A model generated the notes under the pieces. That model did no database searches. It worked only from the letters and a program-made list of their open reading frames with translations, and had not been told where the DNA came from. A DNA stretch of 52,576 bases from the NCBI GenBank assembly GCA_903934135.1, contig CAIZMQ010000122.1, positions 1-52,576 of the forward strand, in the 5' to 3' direction. The first letter of the stretch is position 1. Every line of letters begins with the position of its first letter. Below, one piece after another: positions 27,823 through 36,826 of the stretch. The translations under genes were made by a program, and so were the position numbers. The stretch is from an uncultured Verrucomicrobiota bacterium (GTDB lineage: Bacteria > Verrucomicrobiota > Verrucomicrobiia > Chthoniobacterales > JACTMZ01).

Positions 27823-29091
27823 ATGCGCAAACACGTCGACTGCCTCATCGTCGGTGCGGGATTTTCCGGCCTGACCGTGGCCGAGCGTCTCACCACGGAG
27901 CAGGGAAAGACCTGTCTTTTGGTCGAGAAGCGCGACCACCTCGGGGGCAATGCTTATGACAAATATGACGCGGCCGGGGTTCTGGTCCACGCTTACGGGC
28001 CGCATTACTTCCGTACCAATGCCCCGCGCATTGTCGATTACCTCAGCCAGTTCACCGCGTGGCATCCGGTTGATTACAAAATCCTCTCCTACTCCGACGG
28101 CCGCTACTGGAATTTTCCGATCAACCTGAACACCTTCGAGCAATTTCTCGGGCGTCCGTCCACCTCGGAAGAAATGGAGCAGTGGATCGCCGAACACCGC
28201 GTCCCCATCGACAATCCGGCCAACTCCGAAGAGGTGGTGGTCAGCCAGGTCGGCTGGGAACTTTACGAGAAATTTTTCAAAGGCTACACGCTCAAGCAGT
28301 GGAGGCGTCATCCCAAGGATCTCGATGCGTCGGTCTGCGGACGCATCCCGATCCGCACCAACCGGGACGACCGTTACTTGCGCGAGGACTTCCAGGCCAT
28401 TCCCAAGGACGGCTACACCGCGATGTTCGAACGCATGGTCGCGGCTTGCGGAGACAAGTTGGAAATTCTCCTCAACACCGAATTCCGCGCCATCCTCCCG
28501 CAGGTCCGCTGCAAGCATCTCGTCTACACCGGGCCGATCGACGAATACTACGATTACTGCCACGGACGCCTCCCGTACCGCTCGCTCCGCTTCGAACCCG
28601 AGTCCTTCACTTCCGAGCAGCTCGCAGATCCATCAACCCTCAATTGCCTGCGGCCGTCTCCGCCCAGCTCCGGCTCCCATCTCTCCACTGAGAAGCCTGC
28701 TCCTCCGGGCTTCTTCCAGCCCGCGATGCAGGTGAATTATCCCAACGACGAGGAGTTCACTCGCATTGTCGAAATCAAACATGCCACTGGCCAACAGTGC
28801 GCCAATACGACCATTGTCCGCGAATATCCGGACGACTTCGGTCCCGGCAAGGAAGCCTACTACCCGGTTCCCGCCCCCGATTCCGCGGCCCTCTACCAGA
28901 AATACAAATCGCGGACCGAGACCGACCCTTTTCCCCCGCACCTTCGCGACCTCTGTGCTCCCGGGGCCGCCGCGGATCCCACGGTCTCCTTCATCGGGCG
29001 CTTGGCCACCTATCGCTACTATAACATGGACCAGATCGTCGGCATGGCGCTGAAGGAAGCGGAAAAAATGGCGGCAACACCGGCCGCTTGA
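27823..29091 (+). CDS. glf: UDP-galactopyranose mutase with an in-frame insertion
   Basis: A 422-residue FAD enzyme that converts UDP-galactopyranose to UDP-galactofuranose for surface glycans. ATG 27823 (MRKHVDCLIVGAGFSGLT) places the FAD-binding GAGFSG at residues about 10-15; the track start 27769 adds an odd leader. EKRDHLGGNAYD, GPHYFRTN, YNFP-like WNFPINLNTF, GYTLKQW and the C-terminal FIGRLATYRYYNMDQ are all family motifs. Between SLRFEPESFTSEQL and GFFQPAMQVNYPN about 28 residues (ADPSTLNCLRPSPPS...) interrupt a segment that is normally continuous. They are encoded by a repeat-like Pro/Ser-rich stretch (28624-28707). Whether the enzyme still works cannot be told. Confidence 0.93.
   Translation: MRKHVDCLIVGAGFSGLTVAERLTTEQGKTCLLVEKRDHLGGNAYDKYDAAGVLVHAYGPHYFRTNAPRIVDYLSQFTAWHPVDYKILSYSDGRYWNFPINLNTFEQFLGRPSTSEEMEQWIAEHRVPIDNPANSEEVVVSQVGWELYEKFFKGYTLKQWRRHPKDLDASVCGRIPIRTNRDDRYLREDFQAIPKDGYTAMFERMVAACGDKLEILLNTEFRAILPQVRCKHLVYTGPIDEYYDYCHGRLPYRSLRFEPESFTSEQLADPSTLNCLRPSPPSSGSHLSTEKPAPPGFFQPAMQVNYPNDEEFTRIVEIKHATGQQCANTTIVREYPDDFGPGKEAYYPVPAPDSAALYQKYKSRTETDPFPPHLRDLCAPGAAADPTVSFIGRLATYRYYNMDQIVGMALKEAEKMAATPAA
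28624..28707 (+). repeat. Repeat-like in-frame insertion inside glf
   Basis: Eighty-four bases (28 codons) rich in CCA/TCA/CTC that interrupt a conserved glf block without breaking the frame. The sequence CCATCAACCCTCAA at its start resembles short intergenic repeats I associate with Verrucomicrobia. No duplicate of it was found elsewhere in the window. Confidence 0.5.
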
Positions 29092-29099
29092 AAGGGAAG

Positions 29100-29172
29100 T
29101 GGAGCCATGGGGATTCGAACCCCAGACCTCCTCAATGCCATTGAGGCGCTCTACCAACTGAGCTATGACCCC
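29100..29172 (-). tRNA. tRNA-Ala (anticodon GGC)
   Basis: Read on the minus strand it folds as a cloverleaf: acceptor GGGGTCA/TGGCTCC with the G3:U70 wobble that identifies alanine tRNAs, a D arm GCTC...GAGC, anticodon stem CCTCA/TGAGG around loop ATGGCAT with anticodon GGC, a T arm GGGGTTCGAATCCCC, and discriminator A. The 3' CCA is not encoded. It decodes GCC (and GCU by wobble). It sits between glf and recJ on the minus strand. Confidence 0.97.
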
Positions 29173-29188
29173 GGAAAACCGAAGGGAA

Positions 29189-29217
29189 TATAAAGCATTC
29201 CCCGCGCGGGTTGGCAA
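29189..29217 (-). promoter_or_regulatory. Sigma-70-type promoter for tRNA-Ala
   Basis: On the minus strand TTGCCA is followed by exactly 17 bp and TTTATA, ending 16 nt before the mature tRNA 5' end. The spacing and position fit a housekeeping promoter for the tRNA gene. Confidence 0.65.
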
Positions 29218-29271
29218 TGGCATTCGGTCGGGCCGCGCCGCAGGGACGGTGCCTGTCGGGATGCTCGCGGC

Positions 29272-31008
29272 TTAGCTGGTCCGGGAAAAAGCCGCGGCGG
29301 GGGTGCCTTCGCCGTTTTCGGTCGGGCGGAGGTGCTGGACTTCGAGCTGAAGGCTGATGCGCTGGCGGTATTCGTTGCGAACCAGTTTGAAGGCGACGTC
29401 CCAGGGGGCCCGGGGGAAGTCGTCGCGGGCGCCGTTGAAATAAATGGCGGCGAGCAGTTCTTCGCGGCCGCGGACCCGGAAGCGGACATGTTTTTCTTTG
29501 AGCACGTCGGGGCCGTGCACGGGGGCGACGGCACGGGCGTAAAAGAGTGGTGCGGGGTTGCCCATGCCGCATGGCTCGAGGAGGGAGAGTTCTTCAAGGT
29601 GGGCGTGTTCCAAATCGGCCACGTCGATGCGGGCGTCGAGTTTGATCCGGGGAACGAGGTCGTGCGGCTGCAAGCGTCGCCCGGCGGCCAAGGTGAATTT
29701 TTCGCGGAAGCCGGCAAAGTTTTCCCGCGTGACGCTCAGACCGGCGGCCATGTGGTGGCCGCCGAAAGGCCCGAGCAAGTCGGCGCAGTCGCCGAGGGTC
29801 TCGACGAGGGAGAGGGCGTCGATGCTGCGTCCGCTGCCGTGACCTTCGCCCTTCTCGTCGAAGCCGACCACGATGGCCGGGCGGTGGTATTTGCGGCAGA
29901 GGCGGGAGGCGACGATGCCGACCACGCCGGCGTGCCAGCCGTCGCCCCCGACCACCACGGCGCAATCGCGTCCGGGGTCGAAATCTTTGTCCAAGGCGTC
30001 CAGGGCGGCTTCGAGGACGTGTTGCTCGAGGTCCTGGCGTTCGCGGTTGCAGACGTCGAGTTCGCGGGCGAGGCGCCGCGCTTCGTCCGGATCTTCGCTG
30101 AGGAGCAGTTTGAGCGCGGCCTCCGCAGTGTGGAGGCGCCCGGCCGCGTTGAGGCGCGGTCCGAGGCGGAACCCGACTTCGGCCGTGGTGATGACCGGCG
30201 GCGTGACGGAAGAAACTTCCATCAAGGCACGGAGTCCTTCCCATTTGGTCTGGCTGAGTCGGGCCAGACCGTGGCGGACGATGACCCGGTTTTCCCCGCG
30301 CAGCGGGGCGAGGTCGCAAATTGTGCCCATCGCGGCGAGGTCGAGGAAGTCGCGGAGGTCGGGTTCCCGCCGGCCGCTGACTTTCTGGATGCCGTGGCAG
30401 ACCTTGAAGACCAGCGCGGCGGTGCAGAGGTCGGTGTTGCCGCCGAGGGCCTTCGGGTTGACCAGCGCGGCGCAGGGGGCCGCGCCGTGTTTCGGTTCGT
30501 GGTGGTCGATGATGACGAGGTCAACCCCGCGTGCGGCCAGCCAGGCGGCTTCTTCGTGCGACCCGGTGCCGCAGTCGAGGGCGACCAGAAGGGTGGGCTG
30601 GCGGGCGGCAAAGACGCGGTCGAGGCCGTCGCGGCTCAGCCCGTAGCCTTCGGATTCCCGCAGCGGGAGAAACCAACCGGCTTCGAGTCCGTGCGCGGCG
30701 AGGAAGCGGTGCATGATGGCCAGAGAGGTCACGCCATCCACGTCATAGTCGCCGTAGAGAACGACGTTCTCCCCGCGTTCCACGGCCAGGGCGATGCGTC
30801 GGGCGGCGGCTTCCAACCCGGGAGTGGCCAGCGGGTCGGGAAGCGAGGCGAGGCGGGGGTGGAGGAAGTGGTCCGCCTCGCCGGGGTCGGTGATGTCGCG
30901 CGAGGTGAGGAGGGACGCGAGGAGGGCGGAGATGCCGAGTTCGCGGACCAGATTCTGCGCGATGACGGGATCCGCGGGATCCCGGGTTTCCCAGCGGGTG
31001 GTCGGCAT
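29272..31008 (-). CDS. recJ: Single-stranded-DNA-specific exonuclease RecJ
   Basis: A 578-residue DHH-superfamily 5'-3' exonuclease for recombination and mismatch or base-excision repair. ATG 31008 (MPTTRWETRDPAD) is preferred to the track's 31044. Motifs: YGDYDVDGVTS (about 87-97) and ALDCGT (about 142) bind metals; the DHH signature is IIDHHEP (about 163); GPRLNAAGR is the conserved later motif; the DHHA1 nucleic-acid domain has GSGRSID and FGGHHMAAGL (about 380-410). A C-terminal OB domain follows. Length is typical. It is divergent from hldD, whose ATG lies 85 bp away. Confidence 0.96.
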   Translation of the reverse strand: MPTTRWETRDPADPVIAQNLVRELGISALLASLLTSRDITDPGEADHFLHPRLASLPDPLATPGLEAAARRIALAVERGENVVLYGDYDVDGVTSLAIMHRFLAAHGLEAGWFLPLRESEGYGLSRDGLDRVFAARQPTLLVALDCGTGSHEEAAWLAARGVDLVIIDHHEPKHGAAPCAALVNPKALGGNTDLCTAALVFKVCHGIQKVSGRREPDLRDFLDLAAMGTICDLAPLRGENRVIVRHGLARLSQTKWEGLRALMEVSSVTPPVITTAEVGFRLGPRLNAAGRLHTAEAALKLLLSEDPDEARRLARELDVCNRERQDLEQHVLEAALDALDKDFDPGRDCAVVVGGDGWHAGVVGIVASRLCRKYHRPAIVVGFDEKGEGHGSGRSIDALSLVETLGDCADLLGPFGGHHMAAGLSVTRENFAGFREKFTLAAGRRLQPHDLVPRIKLDARIDVADLEHAHLEELSLLEPCGMGNPAPLFYARAVAPVHGPDVLKEKHVRFRVRGREELLAAIYFNGARDDFPRAPWDVAFKLVRNEYRQRISLQLEVQHLRPTENGEGTPAAAFSRTS

Positions 31009-31093
31009 GGGAGAAAGTTTAGGTCGGAAGCGGCGGTGTGGCAATGCGAAGGGATTTGCCCGCCGGGCGGGCGCTGGTTACGCTCGGATCGGC

Positions 31094-32167
31094 ATGGGCA
31101 AAACGAAACCACCGACCAAAAAGAAATCCTCCAAAGGCGGAAGCACGCCGCGGCCGGCGTTCTCCGGCAAGGACCGTTTTCTCGTCACCGGCGGGGCCGG
31201 TTTCATCGGAAGTGTGCTCGTCGGGGCGCTGAACCGCTGGCACGGGACGGATCGCGTGGTCGTGGTCGACCAACTCGAGAGCGACGAAAAGTGGCGGAAT
31301 CTTTCGCCTTTGCGCTTTGAGGAATTTGTCGAGGCCGATGAATTTTACGACCGCTTGGCGGACAAGGCGGGCGCGTTCGGCGAATTCACCCATGTGTTCC
31401 ACCTCGGGGCGTGTTCCTCGACCACGGAGCGGGATGCGGATTATTTGCTGCGCAACAATTTCGGCTGCACGCGTCAATTGGCCGAGTGGGCCCTCGGCCG
31501 CGGGTCGCGTTTTGTTTATGCGTCCTCGGCTGCGACCTATGGCGACGGCTCGGCCGGGATGGATGATTTGTCCGACGAACTGTCCGCCTGGCGCCCGCTC
31601 AATGCCTACGGGTATTCGAAGCAACTTTTCGATCTTCACGCCCAGCGCGAGGGATATCTGCGGCGGATGGTCGGGCTGAAGTATTTCAACATTTTCGGCC
31701 CGAACGAGGAGCACAAGGGCGACATGCGCAGCGTGGTGAGCAAGGCCTGGCGGCAGATCGAGGAGACGGGGCTGGTAAAGCTTTTCAAGAGCTACCATGC
31801 GGACTATGCGGACGGCGGGCAGATGCGGGATTTTCTTTATGTCAAAGACGCGGTGGCCATGACCTTGCATCTGGCCGCCACGAAGAAAGCCGGAGGGTTG
31901 TTCAATATCGGATCGGGCGAGGCGCACACTTGGCTCGACCTGGTCCACCCGATTTTCGAGGCGATGGGAAAGGAAGCGCGGATCGAATTCATCGAGATGC
32001 CCGAAGCGCTGCGCAGCCAGTACCAGTATTTCACCCAGGCGGACATCACCAAGCTGAAGTCCACCGGTTATGCGGGGGGAGTCACTCCCTTGCCGGAGGC
32101 GGTGAAGGAGTATGTGGCGCGCTACCTGATGCCGCGCAGGCACTTCGGAGACGGGGCGGGGGACTGA
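31094..32167 (+). CDS. hldD: ADP-L-glycero-D-manno-heptose 6-epimerase
   Basis: A 357-residue extended SDR making the heptose donor for the LPS inner core, which implies a Gram-negative outer membrane. ATG 31094 was chosen; the track's 30794 start lies antisense to recJ. After a Lys-rich N-terminus (KTKPPTKKKSSK) come the Rossmann motif VTGGAGFIGS (about 32-41), HLGACSSTTE, the catalytic YGYSK (about 178) and NIFGPNEEHKGDMRSVV, the last typical of HldD. QMRDFLYVKD and NIGSG complete the family pattern. The basic leader of about 25 residues is longer than in E. coli HldD (310 aa). Alternative: another heptose or hexose epimerase, but the GPNE/EHKGDM block argues for HldD. Confidence 0.93.
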   Translation: MGKTKPPTKKKSSKGGSTPRPAFSGKDRFLVTGGAGFIGSVLVGALNRWHGTDRVVVVDQLESDEKWRNLSPLRFEEFVEADEFYDRLADKAGAFGEFTHVFHLGACSSTTERDADYLLRNNFGCTRQLAEWALGRGSRFVYASSAATYGDGSAGMDDLSDELSAWRPLNAYGYSKQLFDLHAQREGYLRRMVGLKYFNIFGPNEEHKGDMRSVVSKAWRQIEETGLVKLFKSYHADYADGGQMRDFLYVKDAVAMTLHLAATKKAGGLFNIGSGEAHTWLDLVHPIFEAMGKEARIEFIEMPEALRSQYQYFTQADITKLKSTGYAGGVTPLPEAVKEYVARYLMPRRHFGDGAGD

Positions 32168-32228
32168 AAGTCGGCTCCGGCCGTTTGACAGGTTGTCGCA
32201 GGAGCGGTAAGTTTTCTGTTTACTTGCC

Positions 32229-33020
32229 ATGACTTCCCCCTTTTGGCGCCGGTTGATTTCCGCTGCGTTGGCCCTCTTCCCATTCGCTTCTGCTTGGGCG
32301 CTGACCCAGTTGAATGTGGGTGAGGATCAGGCCAACCAAGGCATGTATAATGGCGGGTGGAATGTCGGCTCGGGTGGTGACAATGGTTTTTTTGCCTGGA
32401 AGATGGTGTCCAAGTCGGATGGCGAGGGGAGTTTTGCCGGGCATTATCTGGGCAAGCTGGCCGAGAAGCCTGAAGTCGCACCGATTACCACAGATCGCGC
32501 GTTCGCACTTTTCGCCAACGGAAAAAGCTACGAGGAGTCGGCGGCTTTCCGCGGGATCGCCATCCCGCTTGAACCGGGCGACAATTTTACTTTCGAGATC
32601 CTGCACGGGCCTTTCCAAGACAAAGGTGGTCAGGATGATCCGGCACCGGGCGAGGTTGGAGTGACTTACCGCACGGGCCAGGCCGACGGTTCGGTCGGGG
32701 ACGTCGATCTCGGGGCGCGTCTGAGATTTTTTGCCCGTGAGGGTTCGGCCAATTACCTGATCACGGACCGCGAGCAAGAGTTCGACACGGGGATTCCGAT
32801 GACCGAGGAGGCGCTGGCTCTGACCCTGACCTTGGTCGATGCCGACACCTATGATTTGGAAGTGATCAATCTGCGCGACAAGTCGGTCAAACTTCTTGCC
32901 GGCCGCAAATTCGGCGGCGAAGCGGGCGCGCCGATCCAAAGCCTGGCCTTTTTCAACCGCAATGCCGAGAGGCACGACTTTTTCTTCAATAATTTCCAAT
33001 TGAGCCGGAATATCGAATAG
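32229..33020 (+). CDS. Secreted protein of unknown function upstream of the GH57-like enzyme
   Basis: A 263-residue protein with signal peptide (MTSPFWRRLISAALALFPFASAWA). The body looks like a beta-sandwich: GGWNVGSGGDNGFFAWKM near the start, FRGIAIPLEPGDNFTFEILH in the middle, LTLTLVDADTYDLEVIN, and an end FFNRNAERHDFFFNNFQLS that recalls the closing strands of LamG/concanavalin-like modules. I cannot name a family. It is 19 bp upstream of the large starch-type enzyme, same strand, so the two are probably cotranscribed and act on the same polysaccharide. No PEP-CTERM tail or membrane anchor. Confidence 0.8.
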   Translation: MTSPFWRRLISAALALFPFASAWALTQLNVGEDQANQGMYNGGWNVGSGGDNGFFAWKMVSKSDGEGSFAGHYLGKLAEKPEVAPITTDRAFALFANGKSYEESAAFRGIAIPLEPGDNFTFEILHGPFQDKGGQDDPAPGEVGVTYRTGQADGSVGDVDLGARLRFFAREGSANYLITDREQEFDTGIPMTEEALALTLTLVDADTYDLEVINLRDKSVKLLAGRKFGGEAGAPIQSLAFFNRNAERHDFFFNNFQLSRNIE

Positions 33021-33039
33021 CCCGCCCCTCCCCGGCATC

Positions 33040-36000
33040 ATGCGCCTGTCCCCCCGACTTCTCGGCACTGCCTTCTGCGCCGCGCTTTTTTTCCCCGGCA
33101 CCGGCCTGGCCAACGGCAACGTTTATGTCTCCCGCTTCTGGCACAATCACCAGCCGCTCTACTGGCCGGAGTGGAACGGCAACGGCGCGGAGACCCAGCG
33201 CGGCCAATACGCCTGGGACTCGATCGTGCTCAAACCGGGTCAAAATTACGGCGGCCTCAGCCCGAAGCAGCATCCGGAAAACAATCTGACCGAAATTTTC
33301 AGCATCAACGACCGGGTCAATTCCTACCAAAGCGGCCCGCGGAACTCGCTCAGCGGGCTGAACAGCGCCGCCGGATTTGCCCTCAGCTACTCCGGTTCGC
33401 TCATCGACAACGTGCGGCAACTTGGTTCGGTCGGCCAGCTGGGCTACGGCCGCGGATGGAACAACGGTTACAAGGAAGCGCGCGGGTGGAAGACGCCGTC
33501 CGGTTCGCCCCGCCTGGACCTCGTCGGCTTCACCTATCATCACTCGCTGGCCCCGCTCCTGCCCAAATCGGTCTTCCGCAAGGAACTGCAGATCTTCAAG
33601 CAGGCCTGGTGGAAAGCGTGGGGCGGCAAGGCCGACTTGAGCGACCATTCGAAAGGATTTTTCCCCACCGAAATGGGCTACTCGCGCCACCTTATCGAGG
33701 TGCTGCGCGAGGAAGGCTACGAGTGGGTTATCGTGGCCAGCCACCACCTCAGCCGCACGTGCCCGACCTACAACACGGTGGCCAACCCCGAGAGCCGCTA
33801 CAACATTTTCTCCAGTCCGCCGAACAAGGCGGACCAGCTCGGACCGTCCCCGACCGAAGGCTGGTGGTATGGCGAGCCGAATCCGGGGAACGCGGCATGG
33901 AATGTCGCGCCCTACGCTTACCAACTGCACCGGGTCAAATATGTGAACCCGGAAACCGGGGCGGAAACAACCATGTATGCCGTGCCGTCCGACGACGTGC
34001 TCAGCTACCGCTACGGCTACGCCAGCGAGGGAATCGGCAAAATCCGGGAGTTCATCGCGCCCCACGCCACGGACGCCCGTCGGCCGGTTCTGGTCATGCC
34101 TTCGACCGATGGCGACAACGCATGGGGCGGCGGATCCAGTTCCTGGTTTGAGGCGACCCCGCAACTTTTCGGCCAATCGGGTGCCGCTGGTTACCGGCAG
34201 AGCGCGCCGCAGGATTTCGTCAATGCCGCGATCGGCGCCGCCGGCGGGGGGAATAACATTCCGGTGGTCCACATCGAGGATGGCGCGTGGATTTTTCCCG
34301 AGATGGATTACGGATCCCCGTCCTTCCTCAAGTGGATCGAGCCGCCGGTGGCCACGGTGGCCAACCGGGGAGTGACCACCGTGCCCGGCACGCAGATCGA
34401 CCTGGAAACGCCGGGTTTCGCCCTCAAATTTTACAGCTACGCGCCCTTGATGGCCGGGGCCAACTGGTGTGAAACGGCCGAACAAATCCTGCACGACGAG
34501 GGCGGTTCGGTCGAGGCCTGGAAAATCCAGGCGCCTTACGAATGGGACGGGAGGTGGAACAATCCCAACGAGGTCGAACTCGCCTGGCATATTTATCTCA
34601 AGGGACTGGATTCCGGCTTCAACTACTACGGCGGGCTCGGCAATGACGACGAGATGAAGCCCGGGCTGGCCACCCGGCGTGCCGTGGAAAAATTGACCCC
34701 GTGGATGACGACGGCGCGCCGCAACAACGACCGCACCCCGCCCACCGTGCTCAAACCGCAGCGCTTCCCCTACAACCCGGGAGCCTACACGTTCGGCTGG
34801 TTCAACAATGTGCCCGGGGGCGACACCTCGTTTCTCAAACGGATGAATTCGGATTTTTATGTCTGGACGCACGCTTATGACATCAGCGGCATTCCCTCCG
34901 GCCAGGTGAAGTTGAAAGTGCGCATCGACAACGACGGCACCAACCCACTGGCGAGCAACCAGAACGAAACTTACGCCGGCGGCGGCGAGGTGGGGCCGTG
35001 GGTGACGCTCGACATGACCAAGCGCGAATTGCCCAAGACGCGCGAGGCGCTCAACGCGGCGGCGGCCAACAACCAAATCGATTACTTCCTGCCGGTGCAA
35101 CCCGACGCGGTGGCGGATTACTATTTTGTCAAAATTACCGACACCAATCTGCCCGGATTCCGCAGCAAGCTGCTCGACTATTACATCGAGGCGACCGACG
35201 CGAAGGGCAACGTTTCCCGATCGGAAATCCAGCACGTGTGGGTCGACGACTACAGCGGGCAGACCAACGGCGGCGGTGGCGGTCCATCCGGCACGGTCTT
35301 GACCACCACCCCGAATCCCCCGGTGGCCGGCCAAACGGTCACGGTCACCTACCAACCGGCCGGGCGGAACCTGGCTTCGGCCAGCGCGGTCAATATCCAC
35401 CACGGCTTCAATGGGGGGAATTGGACGGTACTGCCCGGCGTGGCCATGACGAAAAGTGACACCGCCTGGACGTTCGCCTACACGGTGCCGGCCGACGCCA
35501 CGACGATCGCCATGGTTTTCAACAATGGCGCCGGCCTCTGGGATAACAATGGCGGCAACAATTGGAATCTGAGCGTGACTTCGGAACCTCCCTCCGGACC
35601 GCCCGACGCACCGACCGGGCTGAGTGCCGCGGCTACCGCGCACCACCGGATCGATCTTGCTTGGACCGCCGTTTCCGGGGCGGCGTCCTACACCATCCGC
35701 CGCGGCGGCACGCAAATCGGCACCAGTCGCACGGCGTCCTATGCCGACACCACGGTGCAGGCTTCCACCTCCTACGAGTACACGGTCGCTGCCGTGAATT
35801 CCGCCGGCGACTCCGCGCCCTCCGCGGCCGTTTCCGCGACCACGCCGGTGCGTCCGGTGCAACCGCCCGACTTCAATCTGGCCGGAGAAAACCGTCCCGG
35901 CTACCTGCTGACCGCGCCCGGCATGAAAATCCACGCGGCGGTGCGGGGGACAAAACTTTACGTCGCCACCTGGTTCGCCGCCCCGGCCAATGGCAACGAC

Positions 36001-36660
36001 CATTTTATTTTCGTCACCGATCGGCTCCTCGCTTCCGCCTCCGCGGTCATGGCCGGAGCGTGGAACAAAGCCGGCCAGATTGCCATGGCGACAAGCAAAC
36101 CCTACCTCGCGATGGAAAGCGCCAACGGCTACGTGGGCTGGACCGGAGCACCAGCCTCTTCGACCGCCAAGGCGAACCGCACCGGCAATATTTTCGAGGG
36201 GGTGATCGATTTGGCCGAGGCCTTCGGCCCAACCGTGCCGGCAACCATTTATCTGGCTGTCGCGGCCATCCAAACCGCCGACAACGGGGTGCTCGCGGCG
36301 CAAGCTCCGGCGGCCGTCACGGCCAATGGCAACATTGAGCCCGGCGAATTTCTCGCCATCCCCGTGGCCTCGGTGGCCGACACCGCGGGGGACAACCGCC
36401 TCGACCGCCTCGATGCTACCCGCCAGTTCCGCGTGTCCGCCCTGCGGCGCTCCGGACCGGATTTTGCCCTCGAACTGCCGACCGTCCCGGGCGTGCCCTA
36501 CCGGGTGGAATACAAAGCGCGTTTGGCCGATCCGGAATGGACTCCGACCGGCGCCTTGGTCACGGGTGACGGGACCGCGGACCAAACCCTCCCCGTGACC
36601 CGACCGGAGGGAACGCCTCCCGATGAGCAGGGCTTCTTCCGGGTGGTGGCCGACCCCTGA
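33040..36660 (+). CDS. Secreted GH57-like glycosidase with starch-binding and FN3 modules
   Basis: A 1206-residue protein with signal peptide (MRLSPRLLGTAFCAALFF...GLA). Residues about 25-740 begin YVSRFWHNHQPLYWPE, like the HxHQP opening of glycoside hydrolase family 57. GFFPTEMGYSRHLIEVLREEGYEWVI resembles the PPEM motif, and MPSTDGDNAWGG resembles the DGENAW block carrying the family's acid/base Asp. GH57 enzymes act on alpha-glucans. Residues about 752-845 (TTTPNPPVAGQTVTVTY, HHGFNGGNWT, MVFNNGAGLWDNNGGNNW) match a CBM25/26-type starch-binding module. About 850-935 is a fibronectin III domain (LDLAWTAVSGAASY type). The remaining 270 residues are an unassigned beta-rich tail. No PEP-CTERM. 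Probable role: extracellular starch or glycogen cleavage. The GH57 call is good but not tested by alignment. Confidence 0.82.
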   Translation: MRLSPRLLGTAFCAALFFPGTGLANGNVYVSRFWHNHQPLYWPEWNGNGAETQRGQYAWDSIVLKPGQNYGGLSPKQHPENNLTEIFSINDRVNSYQSGPRNSLSGLNSAAGFALSYSGSLIDNVRQLGSVGQLGYGRGWNNGYKEARGWKTPSGSPRLDLVGFTYHHSLAPLLPKSVFRKELQIFKQAWWKAWGGKADLSDHSKGFFPTEMGYSRHLIEVLREEGYEWVIVASHHLSRTCPTYNTVANPESRYNIFSSPPNKADQLGPSPTEGWWYGEPNPGNAAWNVAPYAYQLHRVKYVNPETGAETTMYAVPSDDVLSYRYGYASEGIGKIREFIAPHATDARRPVLVMPSTDGDNAWGGGSSSWFEATPQLFGQSGAAGYRQSAPQDFVNAAIGAAGGGNNIPVVHIEDGAWIFPEMDYGSPSFLKWIEPPVATVANRGVTTVPGTQIDLETPGFALKFYSYAPLMAGANWCETAEQILHDEGGSVEAWKIQAPYEWDGRWNNPNEVELAWHIYLKGLDSGFNYYGGLGNDDEMKPGLATRRAVEKLTPWMTTARRNNDRTPPTVLKPQRFPYNPGAYTFGWFNNVPGGDTSFLKRMNSDFYVWTHAYDISGIPSGQVKLKVRIDNDGTNPLASNQNETYAGGGEVGPWVTLDMTKRELPKTREALNAAAANNQIDYFLPVQPDAVADYYFVKITDTNLPGFRSKLLDYYIEATDAKGNVSRSEIQHVWVDDYSGQTNGGGGGPSGTVLTTTPNPPVAGQTVTVTYQPAGRNLASASAVNIHHGFNGGNWTVLPGVAMTKSDTAWTFAYTVPADATTIAMVFNNGAGLWDNNGGNNWNLSVTSEPPSGPPDAPTGLSAAATAHHRIDLAWTAVSGAASYTIRRGGTQIGTSRTASYADTTVQASTSYEYTVAAVNSAGDSAPSAAVSATTPVRPVQPPDFNLAGENRPGYLLTAPGMKIHAAVRGTKLYVATWFAAPANGNDHFIFVTDRLLASASAVMAGAWNKAGQIAMATSKPYLAMESANGYVGWTGAPASSTAKANRTGNIFEGVIDLAEAFGPTVPATIYLAVAAIQTADNGVLAAQAPAAVTANGNIEPGEFLAIPVASVADTAGDNRLDRLDATRQFRVSALRRSGPDFALELPTVPGVPYRVEYKARLADPEWTPTGALVTGDGTADQTLPVTRPEGTPPDEQGFFRVVADP

Positions 36661-36826
36661 GCCGATTTCGCTTGCGCTTTGGGTGGTTCGGACGATCTTC
36701 ACCCCTGACAGTCGACAAGTTCAGGTCAGAAAGCGCACCCCCGGGTTGAGTTTACGTTCGTGGGAACCTGCGCAGGCACCGGACGGCTTGGAGCCTGGCA
36801 GTAACACACAACAGAAAGATAATAGT

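Noticed and set aside
29332-31320. A 662-codon ORF opposite recJ
   Set aside because: Shadow of recJ; it also runs into the start of hldD and has no recognisable motif.
32986-36702. A 1238-codon antisense ORF opposite the GH57-like gene
   Set aside because: It is the mirror of a GC-rich gene with strong codon bias; its translation has no domain pattern, whereas the plus-strand protein has a signal peptide and family motifs.
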